64,000 nt of DNA from the NCBI GenBank assembly GCA_002305165.1, contig DBQI01000026.1:62169-126168 (forward strand), read 5' to 3'. Positions 1 to 9,450 of this stretch are shown here, one piece after another; positions within the stretch are counted from its first letter, which is position 1, and every line of letters starts with the position of its first letter. The DNA is from Armatimonadetes bacterium UBA1398 (GTDB lineage: Bacteria > Armatimonadota > Zipacnadia > UBA1398). The position numbers and the translations under genes were made by a program. The notes under the pieces are model-generated. The model was not told the origin of the DNA. It did not search any database and saw only the letters and a list, made by a program, of their open reading frames with translations.

Positions 1-1
1 G

Positions 2-847
2 CACCCCGAAGTCCATGTGGCTGTGGCGTTCTCGGGCACTGGCGGGGGCATGAAGAAGCTCATCGCGAAGGAGATAGGGCTGGCCGGAGCCTCGCGCCCC
101 ATCAAGGCCGAGGAACTGGAGGCGACCAAGGCGGCTGGCGTGGAGTTCATCGAGTTGCCCGTGGCCTATGACGCACTCGCTGTTGTGGTTCATCCGGAGA
201 ACACATGGGCTGAGTCCCTAACCATCGACGAACTGCGTATCGCATGGGAACCCGGAGCTCAGAATGTCGTGAAGAGCTGGTCGCAGATCCGCCCCGGCTT
301 CCCCGATGAGCCCCTGGGCCTCTACGGTCCCGGCGTCGATTCGGGAACCTACGACTACTTCACGGAGGCAGTCTGCGGCGAGGAGGGCGCTAGCAGAGGC
401 GACTTCCAGGCCAGCGAGGATGACAACGTGCTGGTTCAAGGCGTATCGAACGATCCCGCCGCTCTAGGGTTCTTCGGAATGGCCTACCTGACCCAGAATG
501 AGGGCCTGGTCAAAGCGGTAGCCATAGACGACGGCAACCCAGACAACGGCGACGGTCCACAAGCGCCCACCAAGGACAACGTGATCAATGGCGTGTACCG
601 GCCGCTGTCACGTCCCCTGTTCATCTACGTGAACGTGGAAGCGGCGGCCGATCCGGCCGTGGACGCTTTCGTCCGCTTCTACCTCGACAACGCGGCGGAA
701 CTGGCGACGGAGGTCGGCTACGTGCCCCTTCCTGACAGTGTGTACGATCTCGTCAGGGCCCGCTATGCTGACAGAGTCGTCGGTTCCATGTTCGAGGGGC
801 GGGGCTCCGTCACGGATGCCTCCCTCGAGGAGATGCTGGGCCAGTAG
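2..847 (+). CDS. pstS: Phosphate ABC transporter substrate-binding protein PstS (5' partial)
   Basis: Periplasmic or lipid-anchored phosphate-binding protein that delivers phosphate to the PstCA permease. The open frame is entered from the left edge, so signal peptide and N-terminus are missing; about 281 residues remain. The loop SGTGGGMKKL followed by GLAGASRPI is the PstS phosphate-binding signature, and later GPGVDSGTYDYF and LGFFGMAYL match the second lobe of the family. A GTG at 17 is internal, not the start. Its stop TAG overlaps the GTG start of pstC by one base (TAGTG), indicating translational coupling within a pstSCAB-phoU operon. The call rests on motifs plus the four genes that follow. 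Confidence 0.93.
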   Translation, partial: HPEVHVAVAFSGTGGGMKKLIAKEIGLAGASRPIKAEELEATKAAGVEFIELPVAYDALAVVVHPENTWAESLTIDELRIAWEPGAQNVVKSWSQIRPGFPDEPLGLYGPGVDSGTYDYFTEAVCGEEGASRGDFQASEDDNVLVQGVSNDPAALGFFGMAYLTQNEGLVKAVAIDDGNPDNGDGPQAPTKDNVINGVYRPLSRPLFIYVNVEAAADPAVDAFVRFYLDNAAELATEVGYVPLPDSVYDLVRARYADRVVGSMFEGRGSVTDASLEEMLGQ

Positions 848-1764
848 TGGACCAACCCATTGAGAAGCGACGGGCGGGGCGCACCCTCCGAGGCGTCTTC
901 GAGTGGCTGATCGAGCGTGGTCTCCAGGTGTGCGCCCTGCTCTCCGTCGCGACAACCATTGGCATCATTCTGGCGCTGCTGTTGCAGAGCGTTCCGTTCT
1001 TCCGCGAGGTATCGGTCAAGGACTTCCTCACGGACAGGGAGTGGACGCCGCTCTTCGCCCAGAAGCACTTCGGCATCCTGCCCCTGGTCGCGGGCACGAT
1101 GCTCGTCACGGCCATCGCCATGGCCGTGGCGTTGCCTGCGGGACTGATGATCGCGGTATACCTCAGCGAGTTCGCTCGACCACGCATTCGGCGGATGGTG
1201 AAGCCCGTTCTCGAGGTCCTGGCCGGGGTCCCCACCGTTGTCTACGGGTACTTCGCGCTCAGCTTCGTGACGCCGGCCCTGCAGACGTTTATCCCTGGCC
1301 TCAAGGGCTTCAACGCCCTCGGGGCCGGACTCGTCATGGGGGTGATGGTGCTGCCGCTCGTCGCCTCACTGTCGGAGGATGCGCTGTACGCCGTGCCGCA
1401 GAGGTTGCGAGAGGCCTCCTACGCCCTGGGCTCGACGCGTCTGCAGATGGTGTTCAGGACCCTGATCCCCGCCGCGCTTTCAGGGATCGCCGCTTCCTTC
1501 ATCCTCGGGGTATCCCGAGCGGTTGGCGAGACGATGATCGTCGCGATTGCGGCGGGGTCACAACCCACGCTGTCTCTGGACCCGCGAGTCCCCATACAGA
1601 CCATGACCGGCTACATCGTGCAGATCAGCATGGGGGACACCCCCCATGGCACCTTGGAGTACCACACGATCTTCGCTGTCGGACTGACGCTGTTCATCAT
1701 GACTTTCACGCTGAACTGGGTGAGCATGGCGCTGCGGAACCGATATGAAAGGGCCTACCGATGA
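847..1764 (+). CDS. pstC: Phosphate ABC transporter permease PstC
   Basis: Inner-membrane permease subunit of the high-affinity phosphate importer, 305 residues, close to family length. A cytoplasmic N-terminus is followed by about six hydrophobic helices. The EAA-type loop that docks on PstB is visible as EASYALGSTRLQMVFRTLIP, with GVSRAVGETMIVAIAAG in the following helix, typical of PstC. The GTG start overlaps the pstS stop by one base, and the ATG of pstA overlaps its TGA by four bases, so the subunits are probably made in coupled fashion. It pairs with PstA to form the channel. Confidence 0.95.
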   Translation: MDQPIEKRRAGRTLRGVFEWLIERGLQVCALLSVATTIGIILALLLQSVPFFREVSVKDFLTDREWTPLFAQKHFGILPLVAGTMLVTAIAMAVALPAGLMIAVYLSEFARPRIRRMVKPVLEVLAGVPTVVYGYFALSFVTPALQTFIPGLKGFNALGAGLVMGVMVLPLVASLSEDALYAVPQRLREASYALGSTRLQMVFRTLIPAALSGIAASFILGVSRAVGETMIVAIAAGSQPTLSLDPRVPIQTMTGYIVQISMGDTPHGTLEYHTIFAVGLTLFIMTFTLNWVSMALRNRYERAYR

Positions 1765-2690
1765 GTGAACCGTCGATAGGGCCGCAGGTCGGCGCCCCGC
1801 CGGCCACGGATATTCAGGGCAACGCGCGAGGCCGCGGATGGATCAAGGAACTGGGCTTCGAGGCCATCGCTCTCGCGACGGTCTGTGCGGCACTGCTGAT
1901 GCTCGGCGTGCTGCTCGTGGACATCGTGCTCGACGGCTGGCCACGGCTCGGCATGGACTTCCTGAAGAGCCTACCGTCACGGAAGGCCGAGCAGGCTGGC
2001 ATCTGGCCCGCCTTCGTGGGAAGCCTCTACTTGATGGTTATCACAGCCTGTGTGAGCTTCCCCCTAGGGGTAGCGGCCGCGATCTATCTGGAGGAGTACG
2101 CTCCTCGTGGATGGCTTTCACGCTTCATCGAGCTGAACATCTCGAATCTCGCGGGCGTGCCGTCCATCGTCTACGGCCTCCTCGGCCTGGCTGTGTTCGT
2201 GCGAGCCTTCCAACTGGAGCGAAGCCTGATCGCAGGCGGCCTGACTCTGTCCCTGCTGGTGTTGCCCGTTGTCATCATGTCGAGCAGAGAAGCGTTGAGG
2301 GCCGTGCCGCCGTACGTCCGCGATGCGTCCCTGGCGCTGGGTGCTACGAAGTGGCAGACGGTGCGTCGTCAGGTGCTGCCCCTCAGCCTTCCTGGGATCA
2401 TGACCGGCACGATACTCGCCCTGAGCCGCGCCATCGGCGAGACGGCGCCCATCGTGATGATCGGCGCCTTTGGGTATATCAGCACTGTCCCCACTGGCCT
2501 CAAGTCGCCCTTCACGGCCCTGCCGATCCAGATCTACAACTGGGTCTCGAGACCCCATCGAGCGGCTGATACCGGCATCACCTTCCAGACAAACGCGGCG
2601 GCGGGCATTCTCGTGCTCCTCGCCATGCTCCTCACCCTGAACGCTGTAGCCATCTGGCTGAGGAACCGAGCCCAGAGGAGACTGAAGTGA
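1761..2690 (+). CDS. pstA: Phosphate ABC transporter permease PstA
   Basis: Second permease subunit of the phosphate importer, 309 residues. About 35 hydrophilic residues precede the first membrane helix (near residues 36-58). The ABC-docking loop reads [20 protein letters not shown], followed by [20 protein letters not shown], which is characteristic of PstA rather than PstC. A perimembrane loop near the C-terminus ([15 protein letters not shown]) is also typical. It overlaps pstC by four bases (ATGA) and pstB by four (GTGA). Forms the heterodimeric channel with PstC. Confidence 0.95.
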   Translation: MSEPSIGPQVGAPPATDIQGNARGRGWIKELGFEAIALATVCAALLMLGVLLVDIVLDGWPRLGMDFLKSLPSRKAEQAGIWPAFVGSLYLMVITACVSFPLGVAAAIYLEEYAPRGWLSRFIELNISNLAGVPSIVYGLLGLAVFVRAFQLERSLIAGGLTLSLLVLPVVIMSSREALRAVPPYVRDASLALGATKWQTVRRQVLPLSLPGIMTGTILALSRAIGETAPIVMIGAFGYISTVPTGLKSPFTALPIQIYNWVSRPHRAADTGITFQTNAAAGILVLLAMLLTLNAVAIWLRNRAQRRLK

Positions 2691-3550
2691 CCGCACCATA
2701 CCAAGAGCCCATAGCGGACTACCTGAGCGCCACGACCCAGCGTCCCGTGGACGATGGCCTCAATGGCGCTGGCGCCGAGGTGGCTGGCCCACCTACGGGG
2801 TGTAGGGTCCGCAGTGAGGACCTACACGTCTACTACGGCCCCGTTCACGCCCTGAAGGGCGTCACGATGGCGATCCCAGACAGGGACATCACCGCCCTGA
2901 TCGGGCCGTCCGGCTGCGGCAAGTCGACCTTCTTGCGCTGCTTCAACCGGATGAATGATGTGATCCCCGATGTACGCGTCGAGGGGCGAGCGCTGCTCGG
3001 GGAGACGGACATCAACGGCCCCCGGATCGATGTAGTGGCGCTGCGGAAGCGCGTGGGGATGGTCTTCCAGCAGCCGAACCCCTTCCCGATGTCCATCTAT
3101 GACAACGTGGCCTACGGCCCTCGGATACATGGCATCAGGAGGCGATCACGGCTCAACGAGATCGTGGAGGTCTCCCTACGCCGCGCGGCGCTGTGGGAGG
3201 AGGTCAAGGACAAGCTCCGAAAGTCAGCATTCGACCTCTCGGGAGGGCAGCAGCAGCGCCTGTGCATTGCGCGGACACTCGCGGTCAAGCCGGAGGTCAT
3301 CCTGATGGATGAGCCGTGTTCAGCGCTGGATCCGCAGTCGACCTTCCGCATCGAGGACCTGATGGGCGAGTTGAAGGAGAGCTACACGGTCATCATCGTC
3401 ACGCACAACATGCAGCAGGCCGCCCGAGTCTCCAGCATGACGGGGTTCTTCCTAATGGGCGAGCTGGTCGAGTTCGATGCGACTCGAAAGGTGTTCCAGA
3501 GCCCCGCGGACGAGCGCACAGAGAAGTACGTGAGCGGCCGATTCGGCTAG
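2687..3550 (+). CDS. pstB: Phosphate ABC transporter ATPase PstB
   Basis: Cytoplasmic ATPase that powers phosphate import, 287 residues. Walker [10 protein letters not shown] lies near residues 73-81, the Q-loop in [11 protein letters not shown], the ABC signature [16 protein letters not shown], Walker [14 protein letters not shown], and the switch histidine in [10 protein letters not shown]. The N-terminus carries about 40 poorly conserved residues before the ABC core, longer than in E. coli PstB, so the GTG start that overlaps the pstA stop could be tested against a later one; the overlap and operon packing favour it. Downstream phoU begins within about 20 bases. Confidence 0.96.
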   Translation: MTAPYQEPIADYLSATTQRPVDDGLNGAGAEVAGPPTGCRVRSEDLHVYYGPVHALKGVTMAIPDRDITALIGPSGCGKSTFLRCFNRMNDVIPDVRVEGRALLGETDINGPRIDVVALRKRVGMVFQQPNPFPMSIYDNVAYGPRIHGIRRRSRLNEIVEVSLRRAALWEEVKDKLRKSAFDLSGGQQQRLCIARTLAVKPEVILMDEPCSALDPQSTFRIEDLMGELKESYTVIIVTHNMQQAARVSSMTGFFLMGELVEFDATRKVFQSPADERTEKYVSGRFG

Positions 3551-3566
3551 AGGGCGGGTGAGGTCA

Positions 3567-4235
3567 ATGGCTGCCAACAGCAGATCCCTCTTCAGCGCCG
3601 ACCTGGCGCAACTCAAAGTGACCCTGCGGCAACTCGGTGAATGCGCGATCGAGATGCTCGAAGGGGCAACGGAGGCGCTCGTCAATCAGGACTACGACCT
3701 TGCGGAGCAGGTTCGCAAGCGGGATAACCTAGCCGACGCCCTCGACGAGAAGGTGGACGAGGACTGCGTTACGCTGCTCGCGCTCCAGGCGCCAGTCGCA
3801 AGAGACCTCCGCATCATTATGGGGTCAGCACGCATCGCGACGGATCTCGAACGAATCGCCGACTACGCCAAAGACATCGCCAAGGTCGCTCGCAAGCTCA
3901 GCAGCGAGGACTACTTCTGGCCCCTCGAGGACATTCCGTCCATGGCCCACAGCTGTGCCGCCATGGGTCGGATGTCCTTGGCCGCTCTCGATGACGTGGA
4001 TGAGGACATGGCGCGCAAGTGCGCGGGCATGGATCACGAGGTCGATGCGCGATGGAAACTGGTGCGCGAGCAACTGATTCAGCACATGGAAGCGGACCCC
4101 AGCAGGGTACGCCAGGCCGCTCAGCTTCTGCTCGTCGCGCGCTACTTGGAGCGCATCGGTGATCATATCGTGAACGTCGCCGAGCGCGTCCACTACATGG
4201 CGACTGGTGAACTCCGTCGGCTCGACGTCGAGTGA
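3567..4235 (+). CDS. phoU: Phosphate-signalling protein PhoU
   Basis: Regulator that couples Pst transporter state to phosphate signalling; 222 residues, two tandem three-helix PhoU domains of about 100 residues. Family features are visible in the helices: MLEGATEALVNQDYDLAEQV, then VARDLRIIMGSARIATDLER with the conserved D-L-E-R-I-D metal-cluster pattern, repeated as LLVARYLERIGDHIVNVAE. ATG at 3567 is preferred over an in-frame GTG at 3558 because GGGTGAGG sits just upstream of the ATG. Last gene of the pst operon. No PhoR/PhoB pair lies nearby, so its signalling partner is elsewhere. Confidence 0.93.
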   Translation: MAANSRSLFSADLAQLKVTLRQLGECAIEMLEGATEALVNQDYDLAEQVRKRDNLADALDEKVDEDCVTLLALQAPVARDLRIIMGSARIATDLERIADYAKDIAKVARKLSSEDYFWPLEDIPSMAHSCAAMGRMSLAALDDVDEDMARKCAGMDHEVDARWKLVREQLIQHMEADPSRVRQAAQLLLVARYLERIGDHIVNVAERVHYMATGELRRLDVE

Positions 4236-4328
4236 CTCGAGGGCGGCATCGGGCGCCCCCACCCCTGCAGGACGGGCCACCGAACGCGCGAAACCATGGG
4301 CAGACCAAGCAGCCCATGGAGGTTGACT

Positions 4329-7300
4329 GTGACGACCCATCGCCGCGCCGTGTCATGGCCCCTGCTCGTAGCGATCCTGGCAGCCCTCGCATCCACATCG
4401 GAGGCTGAGCCGGTGCTGACCGACGTCGCACTGACGCGGCTGGGCGCGTCAGCGACCGCAGAGTCGCAGTGCAGCGACCTCTACGGCGGCCCCAAGGCGA
4501 TTGACGGAACCGTTGGGTACGGCTCCGTGGGCTGGTTCGCCGCTGACTCCGTCGCGCTGCCTTGCTCCCTGAACATCGACCTGGGTGCCACCCGCATCGT
4601 TCACAGCATCGTGCTCTACCAGGCAAGCTGGGGTGGCAGCATGTACCACAGCCGTGAAGTGCGCGTAGAGGGCCGCCTTGAGGGAGAGTGGGTGGGGGTG
4701 GGGGAGGCCGTCCTGCCCGACGTGAGCGAGCACAGGACGGAAGTGCGTCTCGGCTCGCCGATGGAACTTGACGCGGTGCGCATCGTAGTCCTGAGCGGGT
4801 ACATCGAGCCGCAGATCTGCGGGCTCGCCGAGGTCGAGGTGCTGGCGTCCGGGGTACCCACCTGGGGCGAACCAAGGCTCCTGCTCGATGGAGAGCCCGC
4901 TCCCGACCTGGTGCATGGCACGTGTGGCCTGGCCATGGCGGCGCGCGCGAACGGCCCCCAGGTGCTTCTGTCCTCCGAGCCTCCGGCAGTGGCGGCCGTC
5001 CTCGACGGTGACGAGAGTGCGGCCATCGGTCTGGATCTTGCCAGCATTCCCGATGGAGCCGCCATCGAGTTCTCTGCCAGGAGGGTGTGGGGAGGGCCGG
5101 GCCGTGTGATCGTCAGCGGCTCGTGCGGTGGGGCCGTGGAGTCGGTCACCGACACCGCCTGGGTGATCCGCGTGCCTATCGGCGCCGGGGACGCGGTGCC
5201 CGTGACGATCGAGTTGCATGCCGACGGGCGGGCTACGGCCGTTGAACTACGCTCGCTTGCGCTGGTGCTCCCCGGCCTGCCGCCGCTCGCGATGTCCCCG
5301 ACGCCATCTGGCCCTTCGCCCCTTGTGCTCCCTCCGCCCGCGGCTCCGGTCCTCCGGGAAGGCATGGAGCGGCTGCTTATCGAGTGGGATTGGCGGATGC
5401 AGGATGGCATTGCCACCCCACGCTTGCCAGTCAGCTACGAGCAGGCCTGTGACCGCTTGGTAGAGGGGGGCAACCGGCTCGCGAAGGGCCTACGGGGTGG
5501 ATCGGATGCCCCGAAGGCCGCGCTCGCGGACTGGCGTGAGGCAGTGGACGCCTGGAGGGGACTCCCGGAGAGCAGCCGCGGTGGAGCACTCGCCGAGCGT
5601 GCTTGGCTCGATCTCCACTGGACGCGGCGGTCGCTCATGTTGGCGCACCCACTCATGCCCCGTGAGCCCATCCTATTTGCGAAGCGGGTCCCTTCCGCGT
5701 TCAGTCACCAGCTCACCCAGTACTACGGCCGCTATGCTCGCCCTGGGGGAGGGATCTTCGTTCTGCCCGAGCCGGGCCGCTCCATGGCATGCCGCGACCT
5801 AACGGGCGGCCATATGCCTCTGGGAAGCTACCTGCATCCCGAGGTCTCCTACGACGCTGATCGAGTCCTGTTCGCCTTCTGCGAGACCGACTCGGCGCCG
5901 ACGGATAGCTTCGCCGGTAGCCCGGGCCACTACTATCACCTGTATGAGATGCCACTGTCGGGAGGCGTGCCGAGCAGGCTGACCGAGGGCGCATTCGATG
6001 ACTTCGCCCCACGGTACCTGCCCGGCGGGGACCTCATGTTCATCTCCACGAGGCGGCTCGGATGGCACCGCTGCGGCACCCCCGGCTGCGAGAACTACAC
6101 CCTGACACGGTCAGGTCCCGACGGGAGCATGGCACGCCCCGTGTCCTTCCACGAGACGCAGGAGTGGGATCCGGTCGTCCTTCACGACGGGCGGATCGCG
6201 TACACCCGCTGGGACTACGTCGACCGGCACGCGGTCTACTACGAGCAGCTATGGTGGACCCATCCAGACGGCGGCAACCCCAGCGCCCTGTACGGCAATA
6301 ACACTTTCAACCCCGTCGGAATCTGGGAGCCCCGGCCGGTACCGGGCTCCGACCTCATCATGGCCACGGCTGCGGCGCACCATGCTATGACGGCAGGATC
6401 CATCATCCTCGTAGACCCACGTCGGGGCGTGGACGGGCCCGAGCCCATCGTGCGCCTAACGCCGGACACCCCCTTCCCCGAGAGTGAGTCCGTGGTCTCC
6501 GGCACGTGGGTGGCTACCGCGGTGGGATGCGGCATCAGGACATCGGAGGAGCAGGAAAGGTGGCCGGGGCATTGCTACCGCTCGCCGTACCCGCTGTCCG
6601 AGGATCTCTTCCTCGCGTCCTACAGCTTCGAGCCCCTTGTTGGTGAACCGCACGCGAACTCACCGACGATGTTCGGCCTGTATCTCGTGGATACCAATGG
6701 AAACCGGGAGTTGCTCTATCGCGACCTGGCGATATCGAGCCTCTGGCCCATCCCCATTCAGTCACGTCTGCGGCCACCGCCGGTGGGTGCGGAGTTCGTG
6801 CCATCAGTATCTGGCGGTGACACGGGGACCTTCCTGGTGCAGAACATCAACCGGAGCTCGGTGGCACTGCCCGATGAGCGGATCGCGGCGCTAAGGGTCG
6901 TCCAGCTAGTGCCGAAGTCCACGTCCGGGGCCAACAACCCCATGGTGGGGCTGGCAAACGCCTCGCCGGGCAAGCAGGTGCTGGGCACGGTACCCGTCTC
7001 GGACGATGGCTCCGCCTACTTCGAAGCGCCTGCCGGGATTCCCCTGGCGTTCCAGGCCTTGGACAGCCGGGGCTTGGCGGTTCAGGTGATGCGGAGCGTG
7101 ACGTACCTTCAGCCCGGGCAGAACCTGGGCTGTATCGGGTGCCACGAGGACAGGACCGAGGCGCCCCCCAACCTCGGTCTCGCCGCCACAGGGCGCGAGC
7201 CCGCCAAGCTGCGCCCCGCCCCCGATGGCGCGAGGCCGTTGAGCTACCCCATACTGGTGCAGCCGGTTCTGGACCGCAACTGCGTTAGCTGCCACGGAGC

Positions 7301-7649
7301 CGATGAGCCTGCCGGCGGAGTGAGGTTGACGGGAGAGCCTGAGGGGGCCTTCTCCGTGTCCTACAACCAGCTCGCGCCGCGGGTCAGCTTCTCCGCCTGG
7401 ACTGGCGCCGCTGGCTTCGAGGAAACGAATAGCGAGCCTCTCAGCACACCGGACTTCTTCGGCGCTCGAGGTAGCGCGCTCTGGCAGTTGCTCGAGGGTG
7501 GCCACTACGACGTCGACCTGAGTGCCGAAGACACGGAGCGCCTGGTGACCTGGATGGACACCAATGCGTTGTTCTACGGGACCTTCGACCCCGCCGACCA
7601 GGCGCGACAGCAACGCGGCGAGCGGATCGAAGGGCCGGCTATCGAGTAG
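4329..7649 (+). CDS. Secreted multidomain c-type cytochrome with beta-propeller, HZS-alpha-like
   Basis: Large exported protein, 1106 residues. Start GTG 4329 is chosen because GGAGG at 4318-4322 lies six bases upstream and it gives a clean signal peptide (TTHRR, then a hydrophobic stretch ending STSEA). The upstream ATG at 4296 lacks this. Residues about 30-170 resemble a discoidin/F5-8C-type beta-sandwich (DLYGGPKAIDGT, IDLGATRIVHSIVLY). The middle, from about residue 450, has TolB/PD40-like blades such as GSYLHPEVSYDADRVLF and GGDLMFISTRRLGWHRCGTP. Haem-binding motifs CIGCH (935-939) and CVSCH (985-989) lie near the C-terminus. This combination matches proteins named after the hydrazine synthase alpha middle domain, common in planctomycete-like genomes, mostly without anammox function. 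Redox partner and substrate are unknown. Its 3' end overlaps lexA by 11 bases tail to tail. Confidence 0.75.
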   Translation: MTTHRRAVSWPLLVAILAALASTSEAEPVLTDVALTRLGASATAESQCSDLYGGPKAIDGTVGYGSVGWFAADSVALPCSLNIDLGATRIVHSIVLYQASWGGSMYHSREVRVEGRLEGEWVGVGEAVLPDVSEHRTEVRLGSPMELDAVRIVVLSGYIEPQICGLAEVEVLASGVPTWGEPRLLLDGEPAPDLVHGTCGLAMAARANGPQVLLSSEPPAVAAVLDGDESAAIGLDLASIPDGAAIEFSARRVWGGPGRVIVSGSCGGAVESVTDTAWVIRVPIGAGDAVPVTIELHADGRATAVELRSLALVLPGLPPLAMSPTPSGPSPLVLPPPAAPVLREGMERLLIEWDWRMQDGIATPRLPVSYEQACDRLVEGGNRLAKGLRGGSDAPKAALADWREAVDAWRGLPESSRGGALAERAWLDLHWTRRSLMLAHPLMPREPILFAKRVPSAFSHQLTQYYGRYARPGGGIFVLPEPGRSMACRDLTGGHMPLGSYLHPEVSYDADRVLFAFCETDSAPTDSFAGSPGHYYHLYEMPLSGGVPSRLTEGAFDDFAPRYLPGGDLMFISTRRLGWHRCGTPGCENYTLTRSGPDGSMARPVSFHETQEWDPVVLHDGRIAYTRWDYVDRHAVYYEQLWWTHPDGGNPSALYGNNTFNPVGIWEPRPVPGSDLIMATAAAHHAMTAGSIILVDPRRGVDGPEPIVRLTPDTPFPESESVVSGTWVATAVGCGIRTSEEQERWPGHCYRSPYPLSEDLFLASYSFEPLVGEPHANSPTMFGLYLVDTNGNRELLYRDLAISSLWPIPIQSRLRPPPVGAEFVPSVSGGDTGTFLVQNINRSSVALPDERIAALRVVQLVPKSTSGANNPMVGLANASPGKQVLGTVPVSDDGSAYFEAPAGIPLAFQALDSRGLAVQVMRSVTYLQPGQNLGCIGCHEDRTEAPPNLGLAATGREPAKLRPAPDGARPLSYPILVQPVLDRNCVSCHGADEPAGGVRLTGEPEGAFSVSYNQLAPRVSFSAWTGAAGFEETNSEPLSTPDFFGARGSALWQLLEGGHYDVDLSAEDTERLVTWMDTNALFYGTFDPADQARQQRGERIEGPAIE

Positions 7650-8265
7650 GGTGACGCGGCTCAAGCTGTTTGATGCAGACGATGGCCTTGCCTAGAATGG
7701 CGACCTCGTCGGGGTACAATGCCTCCATGGTCGGGTTCTCGGGCTGCAGACGTACGCGACCGTCGTCGCGGAAGAAGCGCTTCACGGTGGCTTCCTCGCC
7801 ATCGACGAGTGCGACGACGATGTCGCCATCCTCGGCATGGGCCTGACGGCGCACGACGAGGGTATCCCCGTCATCCAGGCCTGCGCCGATCATGGACTGG
7901 CCCCGAACCTTGACGGCGAATGTGTCCTCATCGCCCAACAGGTCCTCGCCGATGGTGATGTAGCCTTCGATGTCCTGTTCCGCGAGGATCGGCGCACCGG
8001 CCGCCACCAAGCCAACGACGGGAACGGCTCGCCCCTGTCGTGACGGCACGGAGTCGCCCACCACTTCGAGTGTGCGCGCCTTGCTCCCGTCCCGCCGGAG
8101 GTAGCCCTTCTCGATGAGCACCTCGATGTGCCGCTGGACGGTGCAGCTCGACCTCAGACCCGTGCGCTCGCCAATCTCGCGAACGCTGGGCGGGAAGCCT
8201 TTCTCGGCGATGTGCTCCCTGATAGCCTGCAGTACGTCCTTGCGTCGTCCGGAGAGGGGATCCAT
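7639..8265 (-). CDS. lexA: LexA SOS repressor
   Basis: Transcriptional repressor of the SOS regulon with RecA-stimulated self-cleavage, 208 residues. N-terminal winged helix-turn-helix: FPPSVREIGERTGLRSSCTVQRHI at about residues 24-47. C-terminal S24 peptidase domain with scissile Ala89-Gly90 (VAAGAP), nucleophile Ser124 in GQSMIGAGL, and general base Lys162 in ATVKRFF. The start at 8265 (MDPLSGRRKDVL) is chosen over an upstream in-frame start because the family begins just before this helix and GGAGGAG lies about 10 bases upstream. A candidate LexA box lies at 8349-8362, about 84 bases upstream, suggesting autoregulation. Confidence 0.95.
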   Translation of the reverse strand: MDPLSGRRKDVLQAIREHIAEKGFPPSVREIGERTGLRSSCTVQRHIEVLIEKGYLRRDGSKARTLEVVGDSVPSRQGRAVPVVGLVAAGAPILAEQDIEGYITIGEDLLGDEDTFAVKVRGQSMIGAGLDDGDTLVVRRQAHAEDGDIVVALVDGEEATVKRFFRDDGRVRLQPENPTMEALYPDEVAILGKAIVCIKQLEPRHPTR

Positions 8266-8348
8266 GTGATAGTGCTCCTCCCTGGCCCCACGGTTATCAG
8301 CGCCAGCCTGATGTCCACACGACACGTTGGCCGCGGCCAGTGGTTACG

Positions 8349-8362
8349 CGAATGTACGTTTG
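8349..8362. promoter_or_regulatory. Candidate LexA operator (Gram-positive-type SOS box)
   Basis: The sequence CGAATGTACGTTTG matches 12 of 14 positions of the Bacillus/actinobacterial LexA consensus CGAACRNRYGTTYC. It lies between lexA (minus strand) and the moxR gene (plus strand), where autoregulation would be expected. A TATAGT hexamer (8364-8369) adjoins it on the plus strand. Site identity is inferred from consensus match and position only. Confidence 0.5.
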
Positions 8363-8453
8363 ATATAGTTCCCTCGGCACGCGATTCCTGCAACAATGAG
8401 GTCGTTCCCACTCCGGGGCCTGTTGGGCCCTCTCTCGAAGCGAGGAGCAATAC

Positions 8454-9398
8454 GTGCATCCCGAAGACGTGGCGGTCCTGGCCAACCGTATGGCCGACGA
8501 GATCGAGCGGGTCATCATTGGCAAGGGGGATGTCGTCAGGCGCGTGCTAGTCGGCTTGCTGGCCGGTGGACATGTCCTCATCGAGGACATCCCTGGCGTC
8601 GGTAAGACGATGCTCGCACGCAGCACGGCGAAGGTCATCGGGGGCGTGTTCCACCGCATCCAGTTCACTCCGGACCTATTGCCGGCCGATATCACCGGCA
8701 TCTCAATCTATAATCAGCGGACGCAGGAGTTCAGCTTCCGCCCAGGGCCGGTCTTCGCGAACGTCCTACTCGCCGATGAGATCAACCGGGCCACTCCCAA
8801 GCTTCAGTCGGCCCTTCTTGAGTCGATGGATGAGCGCCAAGTAACGGTGGAGGGAGTGAGTCACCGTCTGCCCGATCCATTCCTGGTCATCGCTACCGAG
8901 AACCCCATCGAGTTCCGCGGCACCCATCCGCTGCCAGAGACTCAGCTCGACCGCTTCCTCCTCCGCATCGATGTGGGCTATCCCTCGCGGGATGCCGAGG
9001 TCGAGATCCTGAAGCGACAGCGAACGGCCCACCCCATAGAGGCCGTGGAGGCGGTCACGAGTCCGGAGGAGATGATCGAGGCCCGAATCGCTGTGCGCCA
9101 GGTGCATATCGACTCGGCGATTCAGGAGTACATCGTTCGACTCGTGGAGGCTACGCGCACGCATCCCGAGGTCATCCTGGGCGCGTCGCCTCGTGGATCG
9201 CTCGCCTTGCAGCATGCCGCCCAGGCCGTCGCCGCGATGCAGGGGCGAGACTACGTGATCCCCGACGACGTCAAGGGCATAGCGGTCGCATGCCTGGGCC
9301 ACCGCGTCATCACGGGCGGCGGTGGGTCGGATGGGGTCCGCGGTCTCCTGGCCGGGATGCTGGAGGATGTCCCTGTGCCCGAGGTATCGGCGCGCTGA
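8454..9398 (+). CDS. MoxR-family AAA+ ATPase (module 1)
   Basis: MoxR-type AAA+ chaperone, 314 residues, thought to remodel or assemble partner proteins using ATP. Walker A PGVGKT at about 47-52, Walker [11 protein letters not shown] at 105-113, sensor region [10 protein letters not shown], and the usual lid domain at the C-terminus. GTG start has GAGGAG about eight bases upstream. It is followed by a DUF58 gene and a membrane transglutaminase, the standard MoxR-DUF58-TgpA arrangement, so it probably acts on those envelope proteins. A second, separate MoxR lies at 47.0-48.0 kb on the opposite strand. Confidence 0.92.
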   Translation: MHPEDVAVLANRMADEIERVIIGKGDVVRRVLVGLLAGGHVLIEDIPGVGKTMLARSTAKVIGGVFHRIQFTPDLLPADITGISIYNQRTQEFSFRPGPVFANVLLADEINRATPKLQSALLESMDERQVTVEGVSHRLPDPFLVIATENPIEFRGTHPLPETQLDRFLLRIDVGYPSRDAEVEILKRQRTAHPIEAVEAVTSPEEMIEARIAVRQVHIDSAIQEYIVRLVEATRTHPEVILGASPRGSLALQHAAQAVAAMQGRDYVIPDDVKGIAVACLGHRVITGGGGSDGVRGLLAGMLEDVPVPEVSAR

Positions 9399-9415
9399 CG
9401 GGACTTCACCCCCGG

Positions 9416-9426
9416 TATGCTAGAAT
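9416..9426 (+). promoter_or_regulatory. Extended -10 promoter candidate before the DUF58 gene
   Basis: TATGCTAGAAT is an extended -10 element (TGC followed by TAGAAT, five of six to TATAAT) just after the moxR stop and 25 bases before the DUF58 start at 9451. No convincing -35 is seen. It could give internal transcription of the DUF58-transglutaminase pair. Confidence 0.4.
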
Positions 9427-9450
9427 CATCGTATCGGAGGGGATAGCCCA

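Noticed and set aside
3898..4875. 325-codon antisense open frame over phoU and the secreted cytochrome
   Set aside because: Arginine-rich, low-complexity translation typical of a reversed GC-rich frame; it crosses two well-supported genes.
4329..7649. True hydrazine synthase
   Set aside because: Only a middle-domain resemblance and two haem motifs are seen; no hydrazine synthase beta/gamma or hydrazine dehydrogenase genes lie nearby.
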